From contig JASXTE010000014.1 of NCBI GenBank assembly GCA_030280995.1, forward strand, positions 26,485,650 to 26,549,649: a DNA stretch of 64,000 nucleotides, written 5' to 3'. The position numbers and the translations under genes were made by a program. Under the pieces are notes generated by a model, which was not told where the DNA came from, searched no databases, and worked only from the letters and a program-made list of their open reading frames with translations. Positions 55,421 through 64,000 of the stretch are shown one piece after another. Numbering within the stretch: position 1 is the first letter of the stretch; every line of letters begins with the position of its first letter. This DNA comes from Hemileia vastatrix (Eukaryota; Basidiomycota; Pucciniomycetes; Pucciniales; Zaghouaniaceae).

Positions 55421-56264
55421 TTGGTTCCTGTTAACGGTAAACCTGTTGGTGGTTCTGGTCCTCAAGAAGCTTCTAGGACCAAGGTGGTGAAGCCAAGGGC
55501 TCACTTTGAGATGCCAGTAGTTTCTGTTCAAGTTAATGTTATGGACTCTGTCCTGGAAAGGATGAATCAGGGTCAAGGTTTCCCTATCTTATGGGGAATT
55601 GTATGCTATCAGTCCAGGGTTGGCTGATAGACAGAAAAAGTTGTTGACCAAGAGAGGATTTTCTTCTGGTGAGGTAGAATACATTTTTGATTCTGCTGAA
55701 AAGTTTGGTGAGGGGTTGGAAACTCATTTTTCTGCTCCTCTGGGATATATCAATGTCACTCTGAACGGCAGGGAGGCAAGGGCATTGGTGGATTCAGGTT
55801 CTCAGAAAAACCTGATTTCTTTGTTTGAGGAAACTCATATGGGCCTCCCCATCAAAGCTGGTATTGGTGGGAATTTGAGAGGGATTGGTGGCCATGTCAC
55901 TGAATTGGTTGGAACTTCAGAGTTTGTGAAGTTAGATGTTGGCGGAGCCTCAGGGAAGGTTCATTTTTACATTGCTAAAAATAATGTAAAAGCAGTTTTG
56001 GGTGGGCCATTCTTGATGGATTTTCAGGCAAGAATTGGTTATCAATTTGATTTGGGAATCAGTATGGAGTTGACTGGTGAAGATGAAAGGAGACTTCACA
56101 TAAGGTTTTCATCCCCTGGAGAAGAAGGTTGGGAGACCAGGCCTGGTTTATCTTCAATGTGCCAGTGCATGAACTGCTGCAGGAGAAGGATGGAAGTGGG
56201 TGCTGCCTCTAGTTTTTTGGAGTGTTGCTCAGCCTCTATTGAGAGTCTTTCTTTTTTAGAGTAA
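55421..56264 (+). pseudogene. A2 aspartic protease
   Basis: A Gag-Pro bridge (VVSVQVNVMDSVLERM) in one frame passes by a 1-nt shift near 55595 into LYAISPGLADRQKKLL. The protease has ALVDSGSQKNLIS (DSG at about 55794), a GIGGHVTELVG flap-like segment and AVLGGPFLMDF. The ORF stop TAA overlaps the next start as TAATG at 56262-56266. No counterpart was seen in element B or A1. Confidence 0.75.
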
Positions 56265-57163
56265 TGGGGGCTGATCACCCTAGTGCTACAACCTCTCCCC
56301 AAGATGAGGAAATCCCAGGTTGTAGTAGTTCAGCTCCCTTGGAGATATGCCAAGTGTATTTTCAACTTTCTCTTTTTAATGTTTCTCTTCTCTGCAAGTA
56401 TTCATCAAGTTTTTTATCAATTCTCTTTTCTCTCTCAAGATTCTTAATTATTTTTAATTCAAGTTCAAGGAAGAAGATTGGTTATATATTTTTATTGAAA
56501 GATATGCGGAAAAGTTTTGGGGCTGTGAGATTGGGGTCTAAAAGAAAGTCCTCCCAATTGTGCACTGCTAAGGTTTCTTCTACACCTTTCAAAAACATTA
56601 CCTGGGCCAAACCTCTGAGCATTGGGGAAACCCCTGGTTATTTTTGTTGGTCAGAAGAAAACTTAAGAAAAGAAGATAAAAATTTCAAGATAATTCAAGA
56701 AAACCAAGAAAAAAATTTGAAGATAATAAAGAAAGAAGATGCAAAATATTTTTGTGAAGATTGTCAAGATCTATTTTTGGGCCTCCAGTACGAGGTTAAA
56801 CTGCAGAAAATTATGAAGAAAGAAGATCATCAAGATCAATCTTTGGGCCTCCAGCATGAGGATAAACTACACTATTTTAGAAGATGTGATTCAGAATATG
56901 AATCAAGATTTGAAGATTTGGAAGTTGGAAGTGAGGATGAAGATGTGGAATTGTGGAAAAGTTTTGGAGTGGTGAGATTGGGGTCTAAAAGTAAGTCCTC
57001 CCAATCCTGCACTGCTAGGGTTTCTTCTACACCTTTCAAAAACATTACCTTGGCCACACATGTGAGTAATGGGGAAACCCTTGGTTTTTGTTCCAGGTCT
57101 GGTGATGAAGAGTTCCTAAGATCCCTCAAGTTGAAGGTGGAGCGGCAAAGTATAAGAAGGTAG
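56264..57163 (+). pseudogene. A2 linker ORF with coding mini-hairpins
   Basis: Begins MGADHPSATTSPQDE, homologous to the element B linker. Contains duplicated blocks (VRLGSKRKSSQ, SSTPFKNIT) and two mini-hairpins at 56780 (CCTC-CAGTAC-GAGG) and 56847 (CCTC-CAGCAT-GAGG) read as GLQYEVKLQ and GLQHEDKLH, the same phase as in B. It ends at a stop near 57161; the shared RPPLSRDPH segment continues to 57390. Confidence 0.6.
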
Positions 57164-57192
57164 CGCAGAAGATTAGGCCTGTCAATGAGCCT

Positions 57193-60100
57193 ATGCCTGT
57201 GGGTTTGAATCACCCCTTGAAGAGACCTCCTTTGTCAAGAGATCCGCACTGTAATCCTTTGGAGAAGAATTCTACAGAGTTTGTAGAGAGGGCTAGGGTG
57301 ACTGTGGAAAGGTTGAAGTTGTTAATTTTGGTCCTGATGGGTGGTTGTCTGAAGAAGAAAAGAAGTTGTTGTTTCACATTTTTGTGCTAAAGGAAAAAGC
57401 TGTGGCGTTTTTTTAGGAGGAAAGGGGTGTATTGAAGCACTCTTATGGGGAACCTTACTTGATTCCTGTGGTTTGTCATGAACCTTGGAAAATCAAACCT
57501 ATTCCGATTCCAGCCGCTATTAGAGAGGATTTGGTGGAGATTGTTAGGGAAAGAGTCAGGACTGGGTTATACGAACAATCAACTTCCAGCTACTCAAGTC
57601 CAGTTTTCTGTGTAAAAAAGCAGAATGGAAAGTTGAGGGTGGTTCATGATCTTAGAGCCTTGAATTGAGTCACTATCAAGGACGCTGGTATGCCACCAAG
57701 TGCAGATGATTTTGTTGAAGCTTTTTCTGGAAGGGTGTGTTATGGTTTGGGTGATATTATGGGTGGTTATGATGAGAGGGAACTACATACGGATCCAAGG
57801 CCTCTCACAACTTTTGAGACTCCTTTAAGAATATTTCAGCTCACTAGGTTGCCTCAAGGAGCAACTAATTCAGTGACAGTATATCAAGCAATGATGGCTT
57901 GGATTTTACAGGATGAGGTTCCTACTCATGCTGGTATTTTTATTTATGATGGTGGAATTAAAGGACCATCCACTGATTATGGTAATGAGGTGTTAGCAGA
58001 GAACCCTGGAATAAGGAGGTTTGTGTGGGAATATGCAATAACTCTAGAGAGAGTGTTGTTTAGGATTGAAGAGGCTGGTTTGACCATTTCAGGGTTAAAA
58101 TTCTGTTGTTGTGCTCCTGCTTTGGAAATTATGGGTCATGTGGTATGTAAAGAGGGAAGGATTATGGCGAAGAAGAAGATTAATAAAATTCAGTCATGGC
58201 CAAGGCCTAAAAATACTACTGAAGTCAGGGGATTTTCGGGTGTATGTGTATATGTCAGGATTTTTATTAAGGAATTTTCTTTGTTGGATTCACCTTTAAG
58301 GAGGTTAACCAGAAAAGATGCAGATTGGGAATGGACTGAAGAGTGTGAAGAGGCTTTTCAGAAGTTGAAAAAGGTTGTTGGTGAAGATATTGTTCTTCAC
58401 AAGTTGGATTATGGTGTTGGTGCTGGAAAAATTTATCTGGCAGTTGACTCAAGTTTTATTGCTGCTGGTGCTGTTTTGTCTCAGGAGGATGAGACTGGGA
58501 GGGTCAGGCCAGTAAGATATGAGTCTGTGGTGTTTAATGAGGTGGAATCTAGGTATTCTCAACCTAAGTTGGAATTGTGTGGTGAAGCCAAATTTTTAAA
58601 GAAGCTACAGACAGTTTTGTGGGGGCAGCATTTTGAGCTGCAGGTGGATGCAAAATCTTTGGTTCAGATGATCAATAGGCCTATTCTTCCAAATGCTCCA
58701 ATGACTAGGTGGGTGGCATTTATTCAACATTTTTCTTTAGACCTGGTACACAAACCAGGTAAAACTTTTACTATGCCTGATGGATTATCAAAAAGGCCAC
58801 CTAAAGATGAAGATTCTGAGGCTGAAGAGTTTGATGAAGATGTTCCAGTGGTTAGGGCCAGCGCAAAGGGTGCTGAATATTTTTCTGACCTCCCCCAAGA
58901 GGCTAAACTGGCTGGATCTGATCTTGATTCTGGTGATCAGGATGTTTTTGTTGATGAAGATGGAGTTGTTGTTTGGAACAGCTCAAATTTGGAAAAGGGT
59001 GTTTTTTTTAGTGAACTGGATTCTCACAAGGTTCAGTGGAAAGAGAAGGACGTGCCAAAATTTAAAGATTGGTGTCCTGGTTGGGCTGCTCATTTGGCTC
59101 ATGTTCACACTGGTGATTTTGATGACATAATTGTACCCTTGGATGTTGTTTTGTTTGATTTTGAAGATGAGGCCTGGGGTCAGTCTGGGTTTTATTTTAT
59201 TTTGGTGAAATATCTGTTGACCTTGGAGAGGCCAGATAGTTGTGAAGATGATACTTTGTTGGAAATTAAGAGGAAGAGTCTTGGATTTTATGTGTCAGGA
59301 AGGCGGTTGATGAGGAGGAGACATCCAAATCTACAAGTGGTGGTGACTCAGAAGAAGGGTCAAGAGTTGGTTTTGAAGTCTTTGCATGAAGACCTTGGTC
59401 ATAGAAGCTTTGGGGAGACTTATAGAAGAGTAGCAGACAGATTTGGTGGACAGGTATGAAGTTGGCTGTGCAGGGTTGGGTTTAATCTTGTGAAGAATGT
59501 TAAAAAAGAAGTCACTCAAAACCTAAAGAGGTCAGCCGTGCTACTGGCAAATCAACTGTTTTTGGAAGGGTCAGTCTGGATGCTGTCCATATTAAATAGG
59601 GCAGGTATAAATACTTAATTGCTGCTAGGGATGATTTGTCTGGTTGGGTTGAGGCAGTGCCTCTGGTTAATTTGACTGCCAAGAATGTGGCAGATTTTTT
59701 GAAGAAGGAGTGGATTTATAGGTATGGGTTGATGAAGTTGGTGACTGTTGATGGCGGGCCAGAGTTTGGTGCCGAATTTAAAGAAGCTGTGGCTAGTTTT
59801 GGTTCTAAAGTTAGAGTGGCTACACCTTATTATTCTGAAGCTGAAGGCATGGTTGAAAGAGGCCATCAAGTTATCAAGAATGCTTTGGTGAAGATGTGCG
59901 GAGATAGTGCTGAAAAGTGGAGGCATTATTTACCCTTGGTGTTATTTGCTGATAGGGTCACTGTGAAGAGGACAACTGGCTATTCTCCTTATGAGTTAAT
60001 GTTTGGTCGAAAATCCGTTCTACCAGTGGACTTGGAAGCTGTCTCTTATCTTGGAATTGATTGGGATGATGTGCACACAACAGAAGATTTTCTCTGTGCC

Positions 60101-60445
60101 AGGATGTAACAGTTGGAATGTAGAGAGGAATGTCAAGAGAAGGCATACTCTAGAATAATGAAGATAAGGAATCAATCAGTCAGGTACTGGGACAAGAAGT
60201 TGGCTCATAGAGTTAGGAATCTCTTGAAACCTGGTTGTTTGGTTTTGGTGTATAATAGAAGTTTGGAGAGTCAGTGGGGGGAAATGTTTGCTGACAGATG
60301 GAATGAACCCTACAGAGTCAGATCTCAGGCGTCTGGAAGTTCTTATGTTTTGGAAGAGTTGGATGGTGCAGTCTTGAAAAAGAGGGTGGCTGCAGACCAA
60401 GTGAATAGGTTTTATCCCAGAGGCACTAGGCATGAAGAAGATTGA
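57193..60445 (+). pseudogene. pol: A2 Pol: RT, RNase H, integrase
   Basis: Close relative of element B Pol. RT: QNGKLRVVHDLRALN, GLGDIMGGYDERELH, LPQGATNS. The catalytic box is IFIYDGG, the first Asp changed to Tyr. RNase H: IYLAVDSSF, ESRYSQPKLELCG. A coding mini-hairpin at 58887 gives DLPQEAKLAG. Integrase: HEDLGH, LDAVHI, TVDGGPEF, AEGMVERGH, ending KRVAADQVNRFYPR. Lesions: TAG near 57416, TGA 57666-57668 (B has AGG), frameshift near 59450, TAA near 59483 and 59501, TAG near 59598, TAA 60107-60109. Confidence 0.88.
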
Positions 60446-60513
60446 CTCTGCAATGAGGATAAACTATGGAACGTTCTTTGTTTTGGAATTTTTTGGTGTT
60501 GCAGAGAAACTTT

Positions 60514-60607
60514 TTTTTAGAAGTTACCCATGGGTGGGGGTTCTAGATTTGATCTTGGCAAGTGTAGGGGTGACTGATGGGCTGGCTGCTCTATCAACAG
60601 TTACCCC
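60514..60607 (+). ncRNA. Structured RNA P1, copy 1 (A2)
   Basis: Long stem GGGGTGACTG/CAGTTACCCC (60567-60576 with 60598-60607), inner GGGCTGGCTGCTC. The upstream AGAAG stem is weakened (partner GTTCT). Confidence 0.7.
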
Positions 60608-60778
60608 AGATTTTCTGTTTCCAACCCTTTCTCTTAATTTGGTTGAACCCTAGTATTGGTTTCTTTTTACAGGTTTTAGTCCTCTATGACTTTAAACTGG
60701 AATCTCCTCTGGTTTTCATGTGCTGGTCTCTTGACTCTTATTGGTTTTGGTTTTTTGTGTTGGATGTTGTGTTTTTTT

Positions 60779-60870
60779 TAGAAGGTACCCAGGGGGGGGG
60801 ATTCTAGATTTTTATTTTGGCAAGTGTAGGGGTAACTGATGAGCTGGCTGCTCTGTAGAACAGTTACCCC
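60779..60870 (+). ncRNA. Structured RNA P1, copy 2 (A2)
   Basis: GGGGTAACTG/CAGTTACCCC (60829-60838 with 60861-60870) around GAGC-TGGCT-GCTC. Mini-hairpins at about 60678 and 60943 flank it, as in A1. Confidence 0.72.
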
Positions 60871-61009
60871 AGAATGTCTGTCTCAAGTCTTTTGTTTTTC
60901 CTAGTTGAATTCTAGTTCTGTTGTTTATTATTCAGGTTTCAAGTCCACTATGACTTTAAACTGGTTTGGGACTGGCTTCTTTATCTTTGGTTCTTTCAGA
61001 TTGGTGGTG

Positions 61010-61065
61010 GATCACTGGTGGTCTCCCATCATTTTTACTTATTGGAGGGTGCCCACCCAATGATC
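61010..61065 (+). ncRNA. Structured RNA P2 (A2)
   Basis: GATCACTGG/CCAATGATC with one G-U pair, around GGTCTCCC...GGAGGGTGCCC. Confidence 0.6.
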
Positions 61066-61241
61066 ATTTCTATAGACTGGACTTTTGCTTATTGGACCAT
61101 CTATGGAGCTGGACTGTCTTTGATTTTGAAGTTATTTTTTTGCTAGATAGCAGTTTTAGATTATTTTCTTTTTTCTATTTTTTTCTTTAAATTTTTTTAT
61201 GGGGGTTGTTAAAATTATAAAATTAAAAATTTAGGGTGTTA

Positions 61242-61506
61242 CCGCATCAGGGTCACCTGGATGTGGGCAAGCATTGGTGGTGAAAGGCTCATCAATTGGC
61301 TGGGCAATTCTATTTTCTTTTTTTATTTATTATTTATTTCATGTGTTCCTGTGCTTCATTATTTTTATTATCTTCTGAATCTCTAAATTTTTTGATTTTT
61401 ATTTTCTTTTAATCATTTAAATAATTTAATTGTGTATCCACATCAAGGTGCACTTGGATGTGGGTAAGGTATCAGGGGATCAGCTCATTAATTGGCTGGG
61501 GATACC
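61242..61506 (+). ncRNA. Structured RNA P3, two copies (A2)
   Basis: Copy one: CCGCATC/GATGTGG (61242-61248 with 61260-61266) around CAGG-GTCA-CCTG. Copy two: CCACATC/GATGTGG (61438-61444 with 61457-61463), then GGTATC/GATACC. In copy one the inner AAG/CTT pairing of other copies has become CAGG/CCTG; its second hairpin is not preserved. Confidence 0.65.
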
Positions 61507-61783
61507 ATTTTTATTATTTTTTATATTTTATTTTATTTCATTTTATTTATCAATTTTTAATTTTAGTATATTAGTACCTTAAAAAAATAATAATTCTGAA
61601 ATTATTTTTATTAATTGTTTTATATAATTATTATGCTTCTAATCTTTTTGCAGGAGCTCATTGTCTGGATGATGAAGCTTCTGGAAGCTGGTCCGGATTG
61701 TGATGTCATTTTTGTTTTTTGTTAGGATTGTGAGAAGCACTGTGTTCTTTGAAGTGCATCCTGCTGGAGAGATTATATGGATT

Positions 61784-63209
61784 TTAATGGTCAGGAATTG
61801 GATTAGAGGGAAGTTCAGAGGAGGAAGAAAAAGAGGCAGTAAAGGAGTGCTGGAGGGTGTGCTTAATGATCCTAGACATTTTCCAGTGGTCGTCCAACAG
61901 GCGCTTTCTCAGGGATTTTTCAAAGTTATTCAAAGGTCCATGGAGGTAAAAGGCTTTTAGCATGTTGGAACACATGGTGCTTAGGTGTTTCTTAATGTCT
62001 CCATAAACCAGGGTCAACAAAGTTTCAAGAGGTTGGCCAACTCCAATAATAGATTCAGGAGGAGGGGTGCCAACTTGACAAGAAGAATAGGATCAGTAAT
62101 TATTTTTGTTGAAGAAATTGGATAAATTAATTTGGTACTTACAGATTGGAAGCTCATCAAATTTTTAAGCAGCTGGAATTTGGATCTCTGAAGATTTTGT
62201 AATGGTCATAGTGGGTGGATCAACCAGGGAAAGATATAGATTCTCTTGGTCTTTCTCTGTAAGATTTTGAGTAGGTGAACTAGGAGGCTGATGTTCCTGG
62301 GGCCTAGTTGGAGCAGTGGGATTGTTGATGTTGTTGTAGTTGATATTTCTGTTGGATTCAGCTGGAGGAGGTGCTGGTGATAGAGTACCAGGGTTGTTAA
62401 AAGATGGAGCAGGAGAGGGTGATTTGGAAGCAGATTGATCTCTTTTGAATGGAGCTTTTGAAGAGATGGAACTTTCAGAAGAATAGTTGGCTGACAGAGG
62501 AGAGGTGTAGTTTCTTTGTCTTAGTTGGGGACAAAGTTGTTGCTTGGGTGCAGTGTTGGGTGTTCTGGTTTCTTCTTGGGGTTCTCTGGCAGGTCTCCTA
62601 GAAGTTTGGGAAAATTTGAAGTTTTTGGGCCTTAGAAGGGTTGGCTGCGTTGCTCTGGGAGTAGTGAGAGGTGATTGTGTAGAGTTGATTTCGTTGATTG
62701 ATTGAATTTGGCTGTTTTCCGGTTGTTTTTGGAGATTTTGAGCAGGATTTTCACTGTCCAGTGAGGCAGGCGGGCTGCCTGGACGCGGTCTAGAAGCCTG
62801 GGAGCTGATCTTGAAGCTTTTGGATCTAATTTGGCATAGATAAAAGCAGTCTCTTTGGAAGCTAAGGCTGGTCTTTTGGGAAGAGTTCTGGAAGCTGAGC
62901 TTCTGGATCCTCTGGAAGGTACTGAAGATAAAGAGGAAGAGGAAGGACCAAGCTCTGGGGATCTGGTATGGGATCTAGAGATGTATTTATGAGATGGTTA
63001 AGGAGGAGGAATAGGGTAGTTTGCATCTCTGTCACATCTTTTCTTTTTGTAATAGCAAAAATCACAAGCCCTGTTGTAGAATTTGGCTTCAGGAGTTGGA
63101 AGAGTGAATGTGCAAGGTCGGCACATGTGGATGCACTGTTTGCAGGCTTAGTCCTTGGGAGCAGTGAAGCAAGGGAGAGTAGAAGGGTTAACATCAGGAG
63201 ATCCAGCCA
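61784..63209 (-). pseudogene. Long antisense cysteine-cluster gene of A2 (two exons)
   Basis: Starts MAGSPDVNPSTL at 63209. First triplet CKQCIHMCRPC, 15 residues, then CDFCYYKKKRC, giving C-x2-C-x6-C-x15-C-x2-C-x6-C. A Ser/Pro/Asn-rich region of about 280 residues follows in one frame (SASRTLPKRPAL, FKFSQTSRRPAR, SPSPAPSFNNPG). The intron runs from GTAAGT (about 62151) to GTCAAG (about 62088). The C-terminal exon has TLVYGDIKKHLSTM and a helical KSLRKRLLDDHWKM end at 61784. Three TAA codons (two flanking the Cys region, one just before the intron) break an otherwise open frame; the first two fit CAA-to-TAA. It lies upstream of the mini-hairpin block, unlike the A1 and B copies. Confidence 0.62.
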
Positions 63210-63367
63210 TGATCTGTGGTGAGAAAAGATTATGGAAAGGGATAGGAGGAGATTTTTGTCAGTGATGGGTAGATGATGAAGTGAACGTGGAAGTTCAGCA
63301 GGTTGGCTGTAGGGGTGGTCTGTATGAGATTGGCTGCATCTATTTTATGCAAAATTCCGTCAGTCCA

Positions 63368-63860
63368 TCAAGACTTTAATTTGAAATCTGGTTTCTGTTA
63401 GTCCTACAAGACTTTAAACTGGCTGGTTTCAAGATTCTATCAAGACTAGTCCATCAAGACATTAAACTGAACACTGTGTTAGTCCCCCAAGACTTTAAAC
63501 TGAGGATTGTTGTTGGTTTAGTCCCCCAAGATTTTAAACTGAGGGTTGTGAGTACCCCAAGACTAGAAACTGAGGAATGGGTTTCGTTGTTGGAGTTAGT
63601 TTTGAAAGATTGGTTAAGGGTATCCACAGGGGGAGCCTCCAAATTTAGCAAAGGCAATTTTGGGGATAATTTATGGGCTGGCAGCTCTATTCACAATTAC
63701 ACCAGAATGTTAGTTTTTTCTCTGTGTCTTAATGTGGTTGATCTCTGGTTCTGGGTTTATGATTAAGGTTTTTGAGTCCCTCAAGACTTTAAACTGAGGG
63801 TTTTTGAGTCCCCCAAGACTATAAAAGGAGGATGGTCCCCCAAGACTTTAAACTGTGGGT
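63368..63860 (+). ncRNA. A2 mini-hairpin series and decayed P1
   Basis: Units at about 63369, 63400, 63449, 63481, 63521, 63551, 63774, 63806 and 63834, mostly AGTC-CCCCAA-GACT-TTAAACTGAGG. A P1-like segment at 63613-63703 has lost most pairing. Colinear with 41103-41635 of A1. Confidence 0.65.
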
Positions 63861-63914
63861 TGTTTGTGGTTACATCCTATAGAGGGTGTGGTCAATTTTT
63901 CTTTTCTGAATCAA

Positions 63915-64000
63915 ACTCAGGTACTAGTGGAATTACAGAGGGAATCAAGAGATGAAATGAAGTGTTCAGAATTAACCTTGAACTGGTGAATGAGGTGTCT
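63915..64000 (-). pseudogene. 3' end of a second antisense gene in A2 (rest outside window)
   Basis: The minus strand reads HLIHQFKVNSEHF then SLDSLCNSTST-stop, matching the C-terminus of the A1 antisense gene (41688-41882). A2 therefore carries two antisense genes, one on each side of the mini-hairpin block. Confidence 0.55.

Larger units (their letters stand above)
52704..64000 (+). mobile_element. Element A2: A-family Ty3/Gypsy retrotransposon, 3' end outside window
   Basis: The 5' LTR is 52704-53794. Internal order is PBS, gag with zinc knuckle, protease, linker, RT, RNase H, integrase, P1-P3 structures, antisense gene, mini-hairpins. It is the only A-family copy here with pol and the only one of A1, A2 and B with a recognisable protease. 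Many stops and a mutated RT box show it is old. The window ends about 0.5-0.6 kb before the expected PPT and 3' LTR, by comparison with A1. Confidence 0.9.

Overview
The window looks like an AT-rich, transposon-dominated fungal nuclear chromosome, most likely a basidiomycete rust (Pucciniales). This rests on short introns of 60-100 bp with GT...AG ends, a Tnp2-like transposase and a SNF2/RAD5-like helicase of basidiomycete type, and Ty3/Gypsy polyproteins of a kind I associate with rusts. The species is an inference; no host housekeeping gene is present to anchor it.

Layout. 1-952 holds the start of a three-exon hypothetical gene on the minus strand. 2170-4125 is a block of about 20 short palindromes, partly arranged as a large inverted repeat. 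4335-14400 is a low-copy gene block: a hypothetical gene (minus), a Tnp2/CACTA-like transposase gene (minus), a second hypothetical gene (plus) that appears paralogous to the first, and a SNF2 helicase gene (minus). All six in-frame stops in this block are TGA. 15.2-24.6 kb holds remnants: the 3' end of an LTR element (16089-17184 LTR), a decayed coiled-coil gene (17688-19046), two CACTA-type MITEs (21818-22078 and 22500-22809) and a minisatellite.

24930-51860 is a three-deep nest of LTR retrotransposons, each level supported by target-site duplications. Element C (chromodomain Ty3/Gypsy, TSD ATCTT) received element A1 (gag only, TSD CCGT) in its 5' LTR. A1 in turn received element B (11.7 kb, near-identical LTRs, TSD CCAT). 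A second A-family element, A2, starts at 52704 and runs off the window.

The most unusual content is in the long 3' regions of A1, A2 and B. After pol they carry, in the same order, several RNA hairpins with compensatory base changes, arrays of a roughly 23-nt mini-hairpin (4-bp variable stem, 6-nt loop, constant TAAACT tail), and then a gene on the opposite strand. That antisense gene encodes six cysteines as C-x2-C-x6-C-x12..15-C-x2-C-x6-C. It lies just upstream of the polypurine tract and 3' LTR, or in A2 upstream of the mini-hairpin block. The same mini-hairpin also occurs inside the gag-pol linker ORFs in one fixed reading phase, and at the gag stop codon. Element C has a different covarying hairpin array in its leader. 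I regard this structured-RNA block plus antisense cysteine-cluster gene as the best candidate for an undescribed system.
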